The notes below the pieces were generated by a model that searched no databases, had not been told where the DNA came from, and worked only from the letters and a program-made list of their open reading frames with translations. Below, in pieces: positions 44,347 to 56,067 of a DNA stretch of 64,000 nt. A program made the translations under genes and the position numbers. The number at the start of each line of letters is the position of its first letter. The stretch's first letter is position 1. Origin of the DNA: Chalara sp. BL73 (lineage: Eukaryota > Ascomycota > Leotiomycetes > Helotiales); NCBI GenBank assembly GCA_918026815.1, contig CAKJVC010000095.1, positions 186,001-250,000 of the forward strand, read 5' to 3'.

Positions 44347-45790
44347 TATGGGCACCCAGAGGAATCGTTGCGAGAGCGGATGTGAAGATTAAAGAAGGTT
44401 GAATTTAACAGCAATAACGATCTGGAGGCTGGCGAGCTAGATGGGCGGTTATGGCATATAATTGATTTTAAGAGGGGTTATGGTGTGGTCAGTGGGCGGA
44501 TAAGATCGTGGAGACGATAAGCCATTCAAAGATAATTTTAGGATATTCTGACATACACAGGCCAAGGTTGAGCACCAAATCGTGATTAGTAGCAGTACAG
44601 GGATTCAGCTCCTCTTTTGTAAACGGCTTATCTACTAACCGATATCAACCATTCTTGAATTGTAAAGATACTTAGTTAAAAAGCCACCGAAGACATTATT
44701 CTACTAGATCGCTATGTTGGTCAGGTACTTTCTTTACCTTTTCCTCAGGACCTTGTGGTGGTTGGGCCAGTCAGGACATGAATCTTGGGTACGTCGTATC
44801 CACCGGCTCCAAGAGATCTGTAAACTATTTAATTTATGTGTACATGAGGCGAGGACAATTGTAGTCCTGTAATGGAAACCGAGAGAGAGGAGAAATCGAT
44901 GCCAATAATGAGGCACAGCTCGTTGGATACTACGCATGGCCAAAGTAACACGATCAGGGTTATGCGCACTAACACTAAATATGCCTGGCAGCGAACAGGT
45001 GAAGTAGCATTCCTCGGCAAGGGTTATTTCCTCTCCAACCACATTTGTGGTTTAATTTTAGAGATCGGTCGGTTATCACGATAGCGATGCGCCATCGACT
45101 ATGGTGCAATTGACCCATGCGCGGGGGGAATTGCCGTCCAACGGTGTCTGCCATAAGCTTCGGACGAAAGATCGGATTGGTAGTAGGGCATGACAATGCG
45201 ATTGGTAAGCTTGAAATATGCCAGGTGTTCGTTGGTGACGATACGAATTTCCCGAAGCTAGCCCTGGCGACAGGGGCACTTTTTTACTAGCAACGGCTCT
45301 TACGAAATATGCAATCAGGGTTTAACCGCCACCAACATACAGTAGTAGCTGACCACCAACACCAACAACCAACCAAACTCTGACACCTAACTACAACCAT
45401 GAACTACAACCCTGACGACCAACCAGGGCACGGGTGAGCTAAAGGGATATTATAATCGGTGTGCGACGTCGCACTCGTGGAAGTTATTAGCCGCACACAG
45501 CGCGCCACAGTACTGCAGCGCCCCGATATGCAGCCGAACCTGCGTTGAACCCCTGGGTTGGTGAGCTAGTGCATAACATATTGCTTCCGTTTGTACTGAA
45601 TTAAATATGCTCTCGTCATGTGACTCTGCACGATTCGCGATAATCACATTGAAATGTTGGTTGGTATAAGCCTTTTGTGTCCAATTCTGATCTGTGAACT
45701 TTTATCATCTTTCTGCACTTCCGGAGTGTATAAGAAAGAACCTCACTTTACCTCCTAACTCTATATTGTTACTCCAGACTTACAGCCAAA
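44347..45790. other. Intergenic, 1.4 kb, upstream of both neighbours
   Basis: This lies between the divergent starts of the rhodopsin-like gene and O-methyltransferase 1. Open frames on the minus strand at 44734-45279 overlap in three frames; one phase gives a smooth HLAYFKLTNRIVMPYYQSD stretch that could be an old coding fragment, but I cannot assign it. Confidence 0.35.
45729..45734 (+). promoter_or_regulatory. Possible TATA element of O-methyltransferase 1
   Basis: TATAAG lies 57 bases before the start codon, followed by a pyrimidine-rich stretch. The position fits a short 5' leader. This is a weak call because TATA-like words are common in AT-rich DNA. Confidence 0.25.
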
Positions 45791-47157
45791 ATGTCTGTTT
45801 CCGAGCTTATCAACTCCATCGATGCCACTATCGCCAACCTTGGTCCGGGTGGGCCTGCCTCTGATGCAGACCGTCAACAGCTTCTAGCTGCCTCCAAAAG
45901 GCTACAAGCGGCTTCCGAGTCCCCTCTTGATACTGTTCTTTCGATTGTTCTTGGTGTAAGTTGCTATATTCCTCTTTGCATATTAAGGTAGACCGCATTA
46001 ACAAATTCAATGTTGTAGATTCATCGAGAGTCAGCAGTCCGTACCGCGGTCGAGATGGGGCTTTTTAATACTCTTATTGCCGTTCCGGAGGAGGGTATAA
46101 CAGCTCAGGAGCTTTCGCAGAAAACGAACTCCGACGAGATCTTCATCAGTAAGGACAAGTGTAGAAATACTAGCATGGTTCTCAACTGACCATAAATAGC
46201 TCGTATCATGAGATTCCTTACCGCAATGGGCTTCTCCAAGGAGCTTGGTATTCGTCATTACGCGCCAACCCCAAAAACAGGGTTCTTTGTCACAGGCTCT
46301 CCCCTCACCGACGTTATCACCCATATGTCAGTGCACGCTTTCATTAAACATCACTACGCAAATAGAAAAATACTGACTTCAAGAATAGAGCGGTCCATTC
46401 TCAGATTCTTACCAAGCTCCCAGAATACTTCAAAGAGCGCGGCGACTTCAAAAATCCCAGCGATGTCAAGTCAGGGCCGTTTCAATTCGCTTCAGGTTAC
46501 AAAGGGACATACTTTGAATGGCTCGAGGAAACTCCAGATCAGCAAAGCGCTTTCAATCGTATGATGGCTCTTACCCGCCTGGAGCGTGGCGAGCAGTGGT
46601 TTGAATTCTTTCCAGCAGAAGAGCGCTTCGGCTCCGGTGATCCCAACGTGCCACTTCTTGTTGACATCGGTGGTGGACTTGGACACGATTTAGCCGCTTT
46701 CCATACCAAATTCCCCAATCTTCCTGGCAAGCTTATTCTTCAGGATCTACCGCCCGTTATCAACGAGATTAAAGACCTTGATTCCTCTATTGATCGTACG
46801 GTACACAATTTCTTCGAGCCACAGCCAGTTAAAGGCGCGAAAGCATATTATCTACGCACCGTGCTGCACGACTGGGCCGACACGCAGGCTATTGAAATCC
46901 TTAAGAATATTCGTGAAGCTATGACATCAGACTCGGTGCTCCTTTTGAATGAGAACTTTCTACCTGAGAAAGACGTTCCTTTGTACAACGCTGAAGTAGA
47001 CTTCTCCATGCTAGCCCTCTTTTCCTCCTTAGAGCGCACAGAGAAGCAATGGACAAGTTTGCTAGAAGCTGCAGGGTTGAAAGTCGTGAAAGTGTGGACA
47101 CCAAAGACACAGTTGACAGCCTCTGCAAAGCTATTTGAGGCTGTTAGAGTTGATTGA
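45791..47157 (+). CDS. SAM-dependent O-methyltransferase 1
   Basis: Model join(45791..45955,46019..46148,46200..46326,46389..47157), 396 aa. The N-terminal helical dimerisation domain is followed by the class I methyltransferase fold of the plant/fungal OMT family 2 (PF00891). SAM motif I LLVDIGGGLGHD lies at about 229-240, then LILQDLPPVI. The catalytic base is in VLHDWAD (His at about 301), and LLLNENFLP follows. All key residues are present and introns keep phase, although intron 3 needs acceptor GAATAG. It transfers a methyl group to a phenolic hydroxyl on a small molecule. It converges with a second OMT 265 bases downstream. Neighbouring FMO, UbiA and P450 genes suggest a tailoring role in a shared pathway. 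Confidence 0.9.
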
Positions 47158-47421
47158 TTTGTTAGTCTTTGAGGTGTTAGCTAGAGATCGTCTGGATTGT
47201 CGTCGAGTCGTGTTTAGAACGCGCAATCAATCAATAAAACTTTGCGCATTCATTATTCTAGCATCGCATGACTATCTACTTTGTGTAACATTTTTCGTTC
47301 TAAAGAAATAAACGGTTGTCACATTCCTAAGAGGCAAGCAGTAATTGCGCTATATATTGCTGCGTTGATTGATTTTTTGAAGCAACGGCTAACACATGTA
47401 CTAACAAAAGATCGGGCCAGT

Positions 47422-48865
47422 TTAAACGGTTGATTTCATCACTGCAACAATCAGACTTTCTGCTGCTTCCTCTGTATACGAGAAAATATTTTCCACTATC
47501 AGGCCAGCAGAGTCGAGAAGTGACACCCATTGTGCATGCGACCGCTCCATTGCTCCTAAACTTGCCATCATTGTGATATCTAGCTGCGCCGCTTGCCAAT
47601 GAGCTGACCCATTCGCCAAGACAATCTCGTCGATGAGAATGATGGATGATGGACTCAACGCTTTTATGGTCTTTTGCAGTAGCTCTATGCATTTATTATC
47701 CGGATAATTGTGAAGGACATTTCGAAGGTAGTATATTGACGCATCTATATGTCAAAGTCAGTTCCTCGGTCGATGTGGTAAGCAATTGGTAACGAGTCAG
47801 TCAGTCACCTTTGATAGGCTGATCCTCCCAGAAATTATGCACCATGGCCTCTACCCCTGGAGTTGGTAATGCATGCGCAATTGGAGACGCAAGGTCCTGC
47901 AATACCACCTTGCGGCGTATCTGCGGGAAGGCGGCTAAAAGTGCTGCGCATTGGTGGCCAACCCCGCCCCCAATATCGACAAACAGTGGAGTTGCCGAGT
48001 TGGGATCTTTAGTGATGTACTCTTTGGGCACAACGTCTAACCAAGTCTTCTCTCCAGTACGTTGGGCCACCATCCAATGATTAAAGTCCTGAAAGAGACG
48101 GGGCTGGCCGAGGGCCCACTGGTACGCGGGCAGGTTCGTATGATGGGCCAGCTGGAAAGGAGTATGCTTATCATCCGAGGGGTTCTTATACGACATTTCG
48201 GCGAGAAACCCTGCTAGGGCTGCCCATGCTGGAAGATGTACCTCATAACTGTTGATGTGTCAGCTCGGGAGTCATGGGCGACGATAATATGAGCATACGT
48301 ACTGATGCTTGATACCAGCTTGGAAGCCTGGTATGCTCAAGGTCCGAGTAATGTTTGAAGAGGAAAATGCGTCATCACCATTTCGGTTAACCATGCCCAC
48401 ACTGGCGAGATATTGCAAAATTCGCTCTAAATCTCAAATATAAGCAAGGGTCCACGAAGCCATAGAGTGGACTGGCAGAGAGAGGAAAATGGAATCCTGA
48501 AATACTTAGAAGAACAGGATCTGCCTTAGTTTCAGCAGCAAGTTCCAAGGTGGTAATAGGAGATTCCCTGCTGCTCAAAATCTCGAAAATTCGTAAATCG
48601 ATGGCTATTTTACTGCAAGCTAATTGAATGGGCTGCGTTATTCCATCGTTAATGAGATTTCAAGCACTGAATAGGGATTCTCGTCGTCAATTACCAGGTA
48701 AGATATTCGCTTCACGGTGTCTATTGGCCTTTCCAGCGCATAGGACAGGGCTTGTAGAGTACTATACAGCTCTTTGCGCAGACTTTCATTTTGGGGAATA
48801 TTCTTTTTGAGAACTTGAAGCCTGGCAATCAGTTCTTCCATTTCACGAGTCGAAGATGTTTCCAT
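47422..48865 (-). CDS. SAM-dependent O-methyltransferase 2
   Basis: Model complement(join(47422..47744,47809..48248,48303..48426,48506..48632,48695..48865)), 394 aa, phases consistent. Layout matches OMT 1: helical N-terminus with YALERPIDTVKRISYL, winged-helix part, SAM motif I LFVDIGGGVGHQ at about 229-240 and VVLQDLASPI. The catalytic-His region VLHNYPD (His at about 299) has Asn where most relatives, including OMT 1, have Asp. IILIDEIVL and MASLGAMERSHAQW near the end fit the family. The two enzymes are clearly diverged from each other, so this is not a recent tandem duplicate. The divergent upstream region is shared with the FAD monooxygenase. Confidence 0.85.
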
Positions 48866-49926
48866 CGTTAGATTGGGCCGGTTGCAGCACTCGGGAAGAA
48901 TATCGAAGAATGAGAATCTTTTGGATAGGCAGCTTTTGAGGCGCAAGTTATGCAACAGAAAACACCAATTTGGCAAATAACGGTGCAAGGTTATTCTAAG
49001 TAATGGAGCAACATATCCGCTTACTCCGCTACGGAAGTGCCTCTTTACGGAGTAAGATAAGGCTACCCTCGCATCTCTTGGCGCATTAGTGCGGCGTATT
49101 GATAGGGTGACCGACCTTATATATGATTGGTTACTGTGCCGCAGTCTATTCCCCACCACACAAATCCTTGTATGCTCCACTACTGTACAACGCTGTATTA
49201 CTTTCGTAGTTGCATCCCAGATTTACGTTCAATATTTATGCATGCAGAATATTTCCATTACCATGGGAGGGAGCTTTTGTCGGTCGGCATGTTAAAGATC
49301 CTTACACACGTGCTCGACACTGAGCTATACTATCTTCCTATCATTTGATTAAACGGGCATTCCGAGACTTTGACCTACTCAGCTACACGACTTCCCGCAA
49401 CGGATCACTAAAGTCTTAGCTCCACAATTGTAAAATTTCACGTACGGCTGGATGGTTATGTGACGCGCCTATAGTTAGTAATTGGTTGGAGTTTTTGTGA
49501 ATTGCTAACTCTCTAGCCAACACTGGAGTCACATGCAATACAACGGTTAACATAGCCCAAGCAGTTGAGGGATGTACTGTGTATCTGGTGTACCCGTCCC
49601 CACAAAAATTTGCAAGAGGTCCCTGATAGATCGTATTGGATATGAATCGGCTTAAGACAGGGCATCATGCCCTTGTTGCTCTAAACCCAAGTGACTATCA
49701 ATAGTAATCACTAGTTCAAGTGGGGTTTTACAATGCAAGGGGCTCTTTAACTCCGATCTGGTGTGAATACCCCATCTACGTCCTGACTAAGAATGCTTCG
49801 GCCAATGAATCTTGTTTGTCTGCGCCATGCCTAATCACGTCGCGACTGAACTGTAACCGGTCTCTTATGGAATAACTATCAGAGCTCCTGTGAACGGTAT
49901 TCATAATTTCGAGAGCAGCTACAATT
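48866..49926. promoter_or_regulatory. Bidirectional promoter region, OMT 2 / FAD monooxygenase
   Basis: This 1.06-kb stretch separates two divergent starts and contains no supported gene. Both genes probably depend on it. I could not single out a factor-binding motif with confidence. Confidence 0.4.
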
Positions 49927-51357
49927 ATGGAAAGTCTCACAGATAGAAATAAGGGCGCTACACGCGCTACGCCGTGTCATATAGTCATTGCTGGCGGTGG
50001 CCTCGCTGGTCTGTCTGCAGCAATAGCCCTGAGGCTTGTCGGCCACAATGTCACTGTTCTTGAGAGGATGCCTGTTGTGCATGAGGTGAGATAACCGCCT
50101 TGCGCGGCAAGCTGGGCAAGAGTTGTGTGTTAAACATACTGATCAGTACGTCGTAGATCGGAGCTGGCATCCAAGTGCCACCAAATGCATCTAGGGTTTT
50201 AGCAAATTGGGGTCTTCTTGAAGCCATTGAGTCTCATGCTTTTAAGCCTCATGCTGCGATTATGCGCTCGTATGGGGACGGTAAAGTGTTGTCGTCTACG
50301 AATCTCTACGATGCCGTAGAAATCTCTCACTTAACAGCTTACATGGTTATACATCGTGCAGACCTTCACAAAATATTGTATGAAAAGGCACTAGATCTAG
50401 GAGTCGCCATTCATTTATCTTCAGAGGTTTCCAAGATTGACTTTGCTGTTCCTTCGCTGGAACTGACTAACGGAGAAACTTACACGGCTGATGTGATTCT
50501 GGGAGCTGACGGAGAAAGATCAGCCTGCCAGCGTTTACTCCGTGGATTCGATGATCCTCCAAAGGACAGTGGAGATGAAGTTATCCGCTTTACAGTCAAA
50601 TGTAGTGATGTACTCCGAGAAAGTCATCTTATCGACCTTGTACACCCCCCGAATGTTAACTTCTGGATTGGACCCGAAGCACATGCAATTACATATTCAC
50701 TGAAAAAGGATGGCCTTTTAAATGTTGTTTTGACACGCGCCCATGCGATCGATGATCAGGTGAAATATGGGCCGCAGCCAGCAGACATTGAAGAAGTCAG
50801 AAAGGCGTTTGCAGGCTGGGACCCAAGGTTCGAGAGGCTGCTTGGCATGGCTCAACAATGTGCTAAATGGACACTACTGTTGAGTAGCAAAAGCCCCAAG
50901 TGGACGAGCAAAGAAGGAACGTTTGCTTTGCTAGGGGATGCCGCTCATGCTATGCTTCCCTTTCTGTAAGTGCATCGCGAATGAAATAAAAACACGCTAT
51001 TGTTCGAAGCTAATTCGTTATAGTGGTCAAGGAGCCGCTCAGGCTTTCGAGGATGCTGCTGTGCTTGGAGTGCTTTTCTCAAACATCACAAACAAGACGC
51101 AAATACCCGAAATCTTGTTGAAATATGAGAAGATTCGTGTGCCACGTACCGAATATCTCAGTCATCGGAGTCTTTCCATGAAGGAAATCTTTGCTATGAA
51201 GGACGGTGATGCGCAGAGAAACAGAGATATCCAACTGTTACAAAATGAACCCATAGAGGGATTTCCAAACCCCTTTTCTGACCCGGTCCTTTCTAAGGTC
51301 ATGTGGGAATATGATGCAGGCAAGGCGGTGGACGAATTGGAGAGAGAAGACGCTTAA
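49927..51357 (+). CDS. FAD-dependent monooxygenase (aromatic hydroxylase type)
   Basis: Model join(49927..50085,50157..50965,51024..51357), 433 aa. The N-terminal Rossmann motif IAGGGLAGLSAA (about 21-32) binds the ADP part of FAD. GAGIQVPPNASRVLANWG follows, typical of salicylate-hydroxylase-like enzymes. The DG motif is in ILGADGERSACQ. The second FAD motif is GDAAHAMLPFLGQGAAQ at about 313. The length is usual for group A flavoprotein monooxygenases and no lesion is seen. It would hydroxylate or dearomatise an aromatic substrate. It lies between OMT 2 and the prenyltransferase. There is no clear C-terminal membrane helix, unlike the epoxidases of many meroterpenoid clusters, so I prefer an aromatic hydroxylase. 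Confidence 0.9.
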
Positions 51358-51583
51358 GGCTAGAAATTACTTGATATATAGCACACAATTAGAGGCTGAT
51401 TTAGCAACCGAATTCTGATTTAGGTGTAATAGTTATGTTACGTAGTCATTTTTACTATTCTTCCGTTATCTGTCGGTGAAATCTTCACATGAATTCAGTT
51501 GACATCGTCTTATCGCCTGTGGCAGATTTATGCTTTACAATAAGACATAAACTAACGAAGGGACTTGTCATATCAAGAGAGCC

Positions 51584-52681
51584 TTAAGACCTTGTCAAAT
51601 ATTCTCCAAACAAACCCGCGAAAGTAGTTGATCCAAATATTAGACACCCAGTCTGAAACCACCATAGGCAAGCGTCAGGGTCTCCCAGGTTCACCTGTTT
51701 GATCATTGCCGCATGTAGGATGGCGTTTCCAGCGATTGCGAACAAGAAATAAGCACCGCCCGCGCTCAAAATTTGGCTTAACTTAAAGAAAAGAGCAATT
51801 TGCAGCGTGGCCAAGCTCCAAAGCAAAATTTCAGTATGGTTCCGATACCTCACTGCCATACCTTTGATCCCAGCCTTAACATCATCTTCCAGATCTTGGA
51901 AAGCATATATGACATCGTGAGTCACAGTCCAGAGTGTATAGACCAGATACAATACCACCAACCCACCACCAGTGGAGCATCTCGTTTCTGGGGACAGTAT
52001 GAGAGATATGGGATCTCCGCCCATGGCAAGACAGCCAATCAAGACCCCCCAGGATAGCGTAACTCCGAGTACCACCTGAGCGAAATCCGTAATCCGCTTT
52101 GCAAAGGGGTAGAACGCTACCATGAAAATAAGTGGTATAGCGTATGCTACGCAGGCTCGCGAAATTTGGGATAACGTATAAAGCCAAGTAATTGTCAGAG
52201 CAAAGGTAAACATATAGGCGTTCCTGGGACTAATGGCGCCCCGAGCCATTGGACGAAAACGGCAGCGGGCCACTTTGCGATCAAGATCGGAATCAATTAT
52301 ATCATTCCAGCAGCAGCCAAGGCTCCGAAGAAGGAATCCTGCGAGAAACAGAAGTGCATTGACCCTGAAGATGTGCAGTAGAGGCGGGAGAGACGGCGTA
52401 ACCAACGAGGCATACATCGTGCCGAAGAGGTACGGAAAATAGATGTTCATGATGCCGACAGGCTTAGAAATGCGCATCAGTTCGCCATAAGGGATGAATG
52501 GGGATGGCAGGATTGGATACGGCCATGCTTGAGGTTGTATATAGGTGGATAAACTATCTGCATTTGCAGCGCATCGTTTGTTGTCCTCAGCATTATGCAC
52601 TTTGGAATCGTGATTAAAGTCCACTAGATTTTCTACCAGGGCCCGAAAACCTTCCTGGACTGGTAATGAGTAATCTTCCAT
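51584..52681 (-). CDS. UbiA-type aromatic prenyltransferase, membrane-bound
   Basis: Single exon, 365 aa, start ATG 52681. Both Asp-rich motifs are intact: NDIIDSDLDRK at about 126-136 (NDxxDxxxD) and YAFQDLEDDVKAGIKG at about 259-274. About eight to nine membrane helices lie around them. The length suits fungal secondary-metabolism UbiA enzymes. A COQ2 would have a mitochondrial presequence; here the N-terminus is acidic (MEDYSLPVQE), against mitochondrial import, so I favour a pathway enzyme. It would attach an isoprenoid chain to an aromatic acceptor such as a polyketide phenol, giving a meroterpenoid-type product. It converges with the FAD monooxygenase and diverges from the P450 across 871 bases. 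Confidence 0.9.
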   Translation of the reverse strand: MEDYSLPVQEGFRALVENLVDFNHDSKVHNAEDNKRCAANADSLSTYIQPQAWPYPILPSPFIPYGELMRISKPVGIMNIYFPYLFGTMYASLVTPSLPPLLHIFRVNALLFLAGFLLRSLGCCWNDIIDSDLDRKVARCRFRPMARGAISPRNAYMFTFALTITWLYTLSQISRACVAYAIPLIFMVAFYPFAKRITDFAQVVLGVTLSWGVLIGCLAMGGDPISLILSPETRCSTGGGLVVLYLVYTLWTVTHDVIYAFQDLEDDVKAGIKGMAVRYRNHTEILLWSLATLQIALFFKLSQILSAGGAYFLFAIAGNAILHAAMIKQVNLGDPDACLWWFQTGCLIFGSTTFAGLFGEYLTRS

Positions 52682-53552
52682 TGTGAACCTCCTTAAAACG
52701 AAAAAAGTGTATGGGTAATTGTGCAGAAGAATGAATGTGGCACCAAATGCTTGAGGGGAAGATGTCAGTAGTTTTAGAGGCTTTGGTTTCTATTAGAGAG
52801 TCTGGCCGCTAGAACCCCCAACATGCAGCCCAAATTTTATGGGGATAACCAAACGATGAACATCCTTATCGTTGTAGACCCTAATTTCCAATTCTGGGAT
52901 GCTTCTACCAAACTTTCGTCCCCGCATGTGTATGACTTTAGCCGTTGGTGTTGTGGTCATCCAGGGCCGGGTGCTCAGCCCAAAGACCCTGCAATTACGT
53001 GGGCTCCATGATAAGCCCTATTGTCTGCAGGGCAGGGGTATCAATGTTACGCTGTAATGAGTAAGTGACAGGTCACGTTGGAAGCCTATAAGAGGGGCTT
53101 GAGGCTTTTACTAGGGGACTCAGCCCCTGTATGATCACTAATATTACAACGTTTTCAGGCTCCACAGTCAGCACACATTGTTACTACACGATAACAGACA
53201 CCACTATGTAACCTAGCCGGAGCAGCTGACCTACGTGCCAATTGGGAGACTCTTTTGGTAGCAACCTCGTAAGTCTAATTAAATCATTCGCTACAGTTAC
53301 AAGCTTCAGATTCCCAAATACCCAAATAGAGTAAGGGGGTGTGGTTCCCGACTCCCCGGTAATAAATTTTGGGGATACACACACCACAACAAACGGGCAA
53401 CCTGATCGGTCATCACACCGCCCGCCTAGATATGTGGTATCATACACTATCTCGCGCAAGGCTCCACTAGCAACATGTAAAGTAAGCCGTATGCGTCGCT
53501 TTAGATATCAGAATTTCTATACCACAGATTGTTATTCAAGCGAAAGTCAGAG
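52682..53552. promoter_or_regulatory. Bidirectional promoter region, UbiA / P450
   Basis: This 871-bp stretch between divergent starts has no supported gene. Frames at 52823-53011 and 53184-53459 carry no motif. Spacing and orientation repeat the pattern of the OMT 2 / monooxygenase pair. Confidence 0.4.
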
Positions 53553-55652
53553 ATGTTTCCAGCTACCGAGGTGGCTAGTTCAGCCATTTGTGGTGTTCTG
53601 TTGCACCTGGGCTACTTCATCCATGGCGAACATCACATGCAGAGTCCTACGATATTTCGAATGGTGCTTTTAGCTCCTGTGGCTGTATTTGTTGTTCACC
53701 TCAAGCTCTCTAAATTTGATCTTGGCCGTGCCATAATCGCGAGCGCTTGGGATGTAACTGCTTGTGCTGGCTCACTGCTGGCTAGTATGGTCATTTATCG
53801 AGTTTTTTTCCACCGTACGAGGAATTTCCCAGGACCAAAGCTTGCAGGAGTATCGAAATTATATCATATGTTTAACGTGGCGCCAAAGTCGGACCAATTC
53901 AGATGGCTTGAGTTGATGCATCAACGCTATGGTGACTTCGTGAGGACCGGTATTCTTTTTTAATATCTGATTATTTCACGCTGCTAACAGCTTTGAGGGC
54001 CAAATGAAATTTCAATCTTCACTCCAGACGCTGTAGCTATTGTCTATGGTCCGAAGAGCAGGTGTATACGGAGCGATTTCTACGATATGACGAAGCCATT
54101 AACCTCAGTTGTTGCTTGCAGATTACCCTCAGACCATTCGGTTCAACGAAAGTACTGGGATATGGGATTCAGCTCCAAAGGTATGAAAACGCCAATACAT
54201 GATTAAAATCGGTGTTAATTTCGTATTTTTTATTTTTCAATAAACATTGCTAATGTGACCACTCAACAGCGTTAAAAGATTACGAGAAACGAGTCTACGG
54301 GTATGCTCGGACGTTAGCTCAAGATCTAGAAGTAAATGTCAATAAACCAATTGCTATCAATTCTCCGATTGAGCATTTCGTGTTCGATGTTATGGGAAAT
54401 GTTATTTTTGGGCAAGATTGGAATTTAATCAAGACTAAAAAGGGCAAATATCACGATATTATTGCAAATCATACGCAAGCAATCGGCACCCTAGGCCCAC
54501 TAACTCCTGTACCTTGGATGTTTAGGATTCTTTTTAGTATACACGCCCTTCTTGACGGCTGGCGCACTTTCCGCGCTTGGGCCATTGATGAATGTAATGC
54601 TATGGTCGAGGTAAGTCCTGAAGCCGTAGCCAAAGTGCCTGTACGCTGATCAATTGTTAAAGTCCAAATCTGATCAATTTTGTGTAAGATGTTACCTGTG
54701 AAACTCTCTCATGATTCGCGACTGAGTATTTTCAGGTGTTCTCTGAGCTGGTATCTCAAATTCGTAGTGGCAAAGGGAATCCAGACCAGACTTACATGTG
54801 GCTGCTTGGGAATTTTATTACTGCCATGGGTGGTGCTAGGTATGTTTTTTCATTACATTATAACTTAATCAAAAAATTTTTAACGCATTCCAGCACGCCC
54901 GTGTACTCTTCCATTATTTTTCTCGTGTACTACGTAGCCCGTGATCCCAGAATCCTCGCACAGCTTCAAGCAGAGCTAGCAACAGTCGATGATATTTCTA
55001 ACTACGACACTTTACAATCACTCCAATATCTCAATGCTCTCATAAATGAGACATTACGCCTTCATCCAGCAGTTCCAACTGGGGGTCTCCGGGACACCCC
55101 TCCAGAAGGGATAACGATTGCTGGGCAGTATATCCCTGGAAATACAACTGTTGCAATCCCACAGTACAGTTTACACAGATGTATGTGAAGATTCCACAGT
55201 ACCTCATGGATGACTTACTTGCTAAATCTTTCTCCCTGTAGTGGAATCATGCTTTGAAAAGCCAAACGAATTTATACCTGAGCGGTGGACTACCAAACCC
55301 CATTTAATAAAAGATATCCGAGCATGGATTCCATTCAATGCTGGTAAGTTTCCTATTCGCCCCTCTATCCTAATTGATTTCTTGAATCCTCGATCTCTTT
55401 ATATAGTTTGGGACTATGTACCTGGCTTATTTTGAAATCTCAATGCTTATATGAACAGGTATCCATACCTGCGTAGGCAAATATCTTGGTTTGATGGAGC
55501 TACGCTACTTCGCCGCAGTTGTGTTCAGTAAATATGACATTGCCTTCGCGCCTGGAGAGGACAATCATGATGTTCAAGGGAAAATGACAGATACATTTAC
55601 AGTGGAGCCCGGTCAACTGAAGGTGGTACTTACAGAGAGATCGATTATATAA
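53553..55652 (+). CDS. Cytochrome P450 monooxygenase
   Basis: Model join(53553..53949,53998..54180,54270..54610,54736..54839,54894..55180,55242..55343,55459..55652), 535 aa, seven exons with consistent phases. A hydrophobic N-terminal region with two or three membrane helices is followed by the FPGPKLAG proline motif. The I-helix region reads ITAMGGASTPVY, where the usual acidic residue before Thr is Ser. The K-helix ExxR is in NETLRLHP (Glu at about 394), PERW follows, and the heme loop is FNAGIHTCVG with Cys at about 476. All required features are present. It is an ER-bound oxidase and probably a tailoring enzyme for the pathway encoded here. The first intron uses acceptor TTTGAG rather than the nearer CTAACAG, since only that keeps the frame. 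Confidence 0.9.
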
Positions 55653-56067
55653 AGGAAGAAATACGCAGTCTTCCCAATAGTGCAGTCGTATATAAAGATT
55701 TGATCTACCATAAATATAATATAACTTTTTTTCATCCTACACCAGTGTTAGTGTGATATTATATTAAGACACTAGTGATCGTGCGAAAGAATTAATCTTA
55801 TACTATATAATTAATATTACTATGTAATGCCCAAGACCGGTTTGTAAGAGTCTTTGCAAGAGTTCTTACAAAGAAAGGAACCTTGGTAGTTAAAAGTGGC
55901 TTAAATCACATGACCAAATTGAATATAGAGATGCCAAGTGAAACTTTATATATATCAAATATACTTGTATAAACGTATGCAAAGGACTAAGCTTCACAAG
56001 GGTTTGTAAAAAGAAAAAACTCTTTTTATAACGTAGTTCACAATCGACCCGGCAACACAAGTGACCC
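55653..56067. other. AT-rich intergenic stretch
   Basis: Downstream of the P450; 55700-55830 is very AT-rich, with a CACCAGTGTTAGTGTGATATT word reminiscent of the dispersed repeat. No gene is seen. Confidence 0.4.

Noticed and set aside
44734..45279. Minus-strand frames as an upstream cluster gene
   Set aside because: Three overlapping short frames, no recognisable domain, and stops in every phase; at most an unassignable relic.
51584..52681. UbiA gene as the primary-metabolism COQ2 gene
   Set aside because: Acidic N-terminus without a mitochondrial presequence, and location among tailoring enzymes; not fully excluded without a tree.
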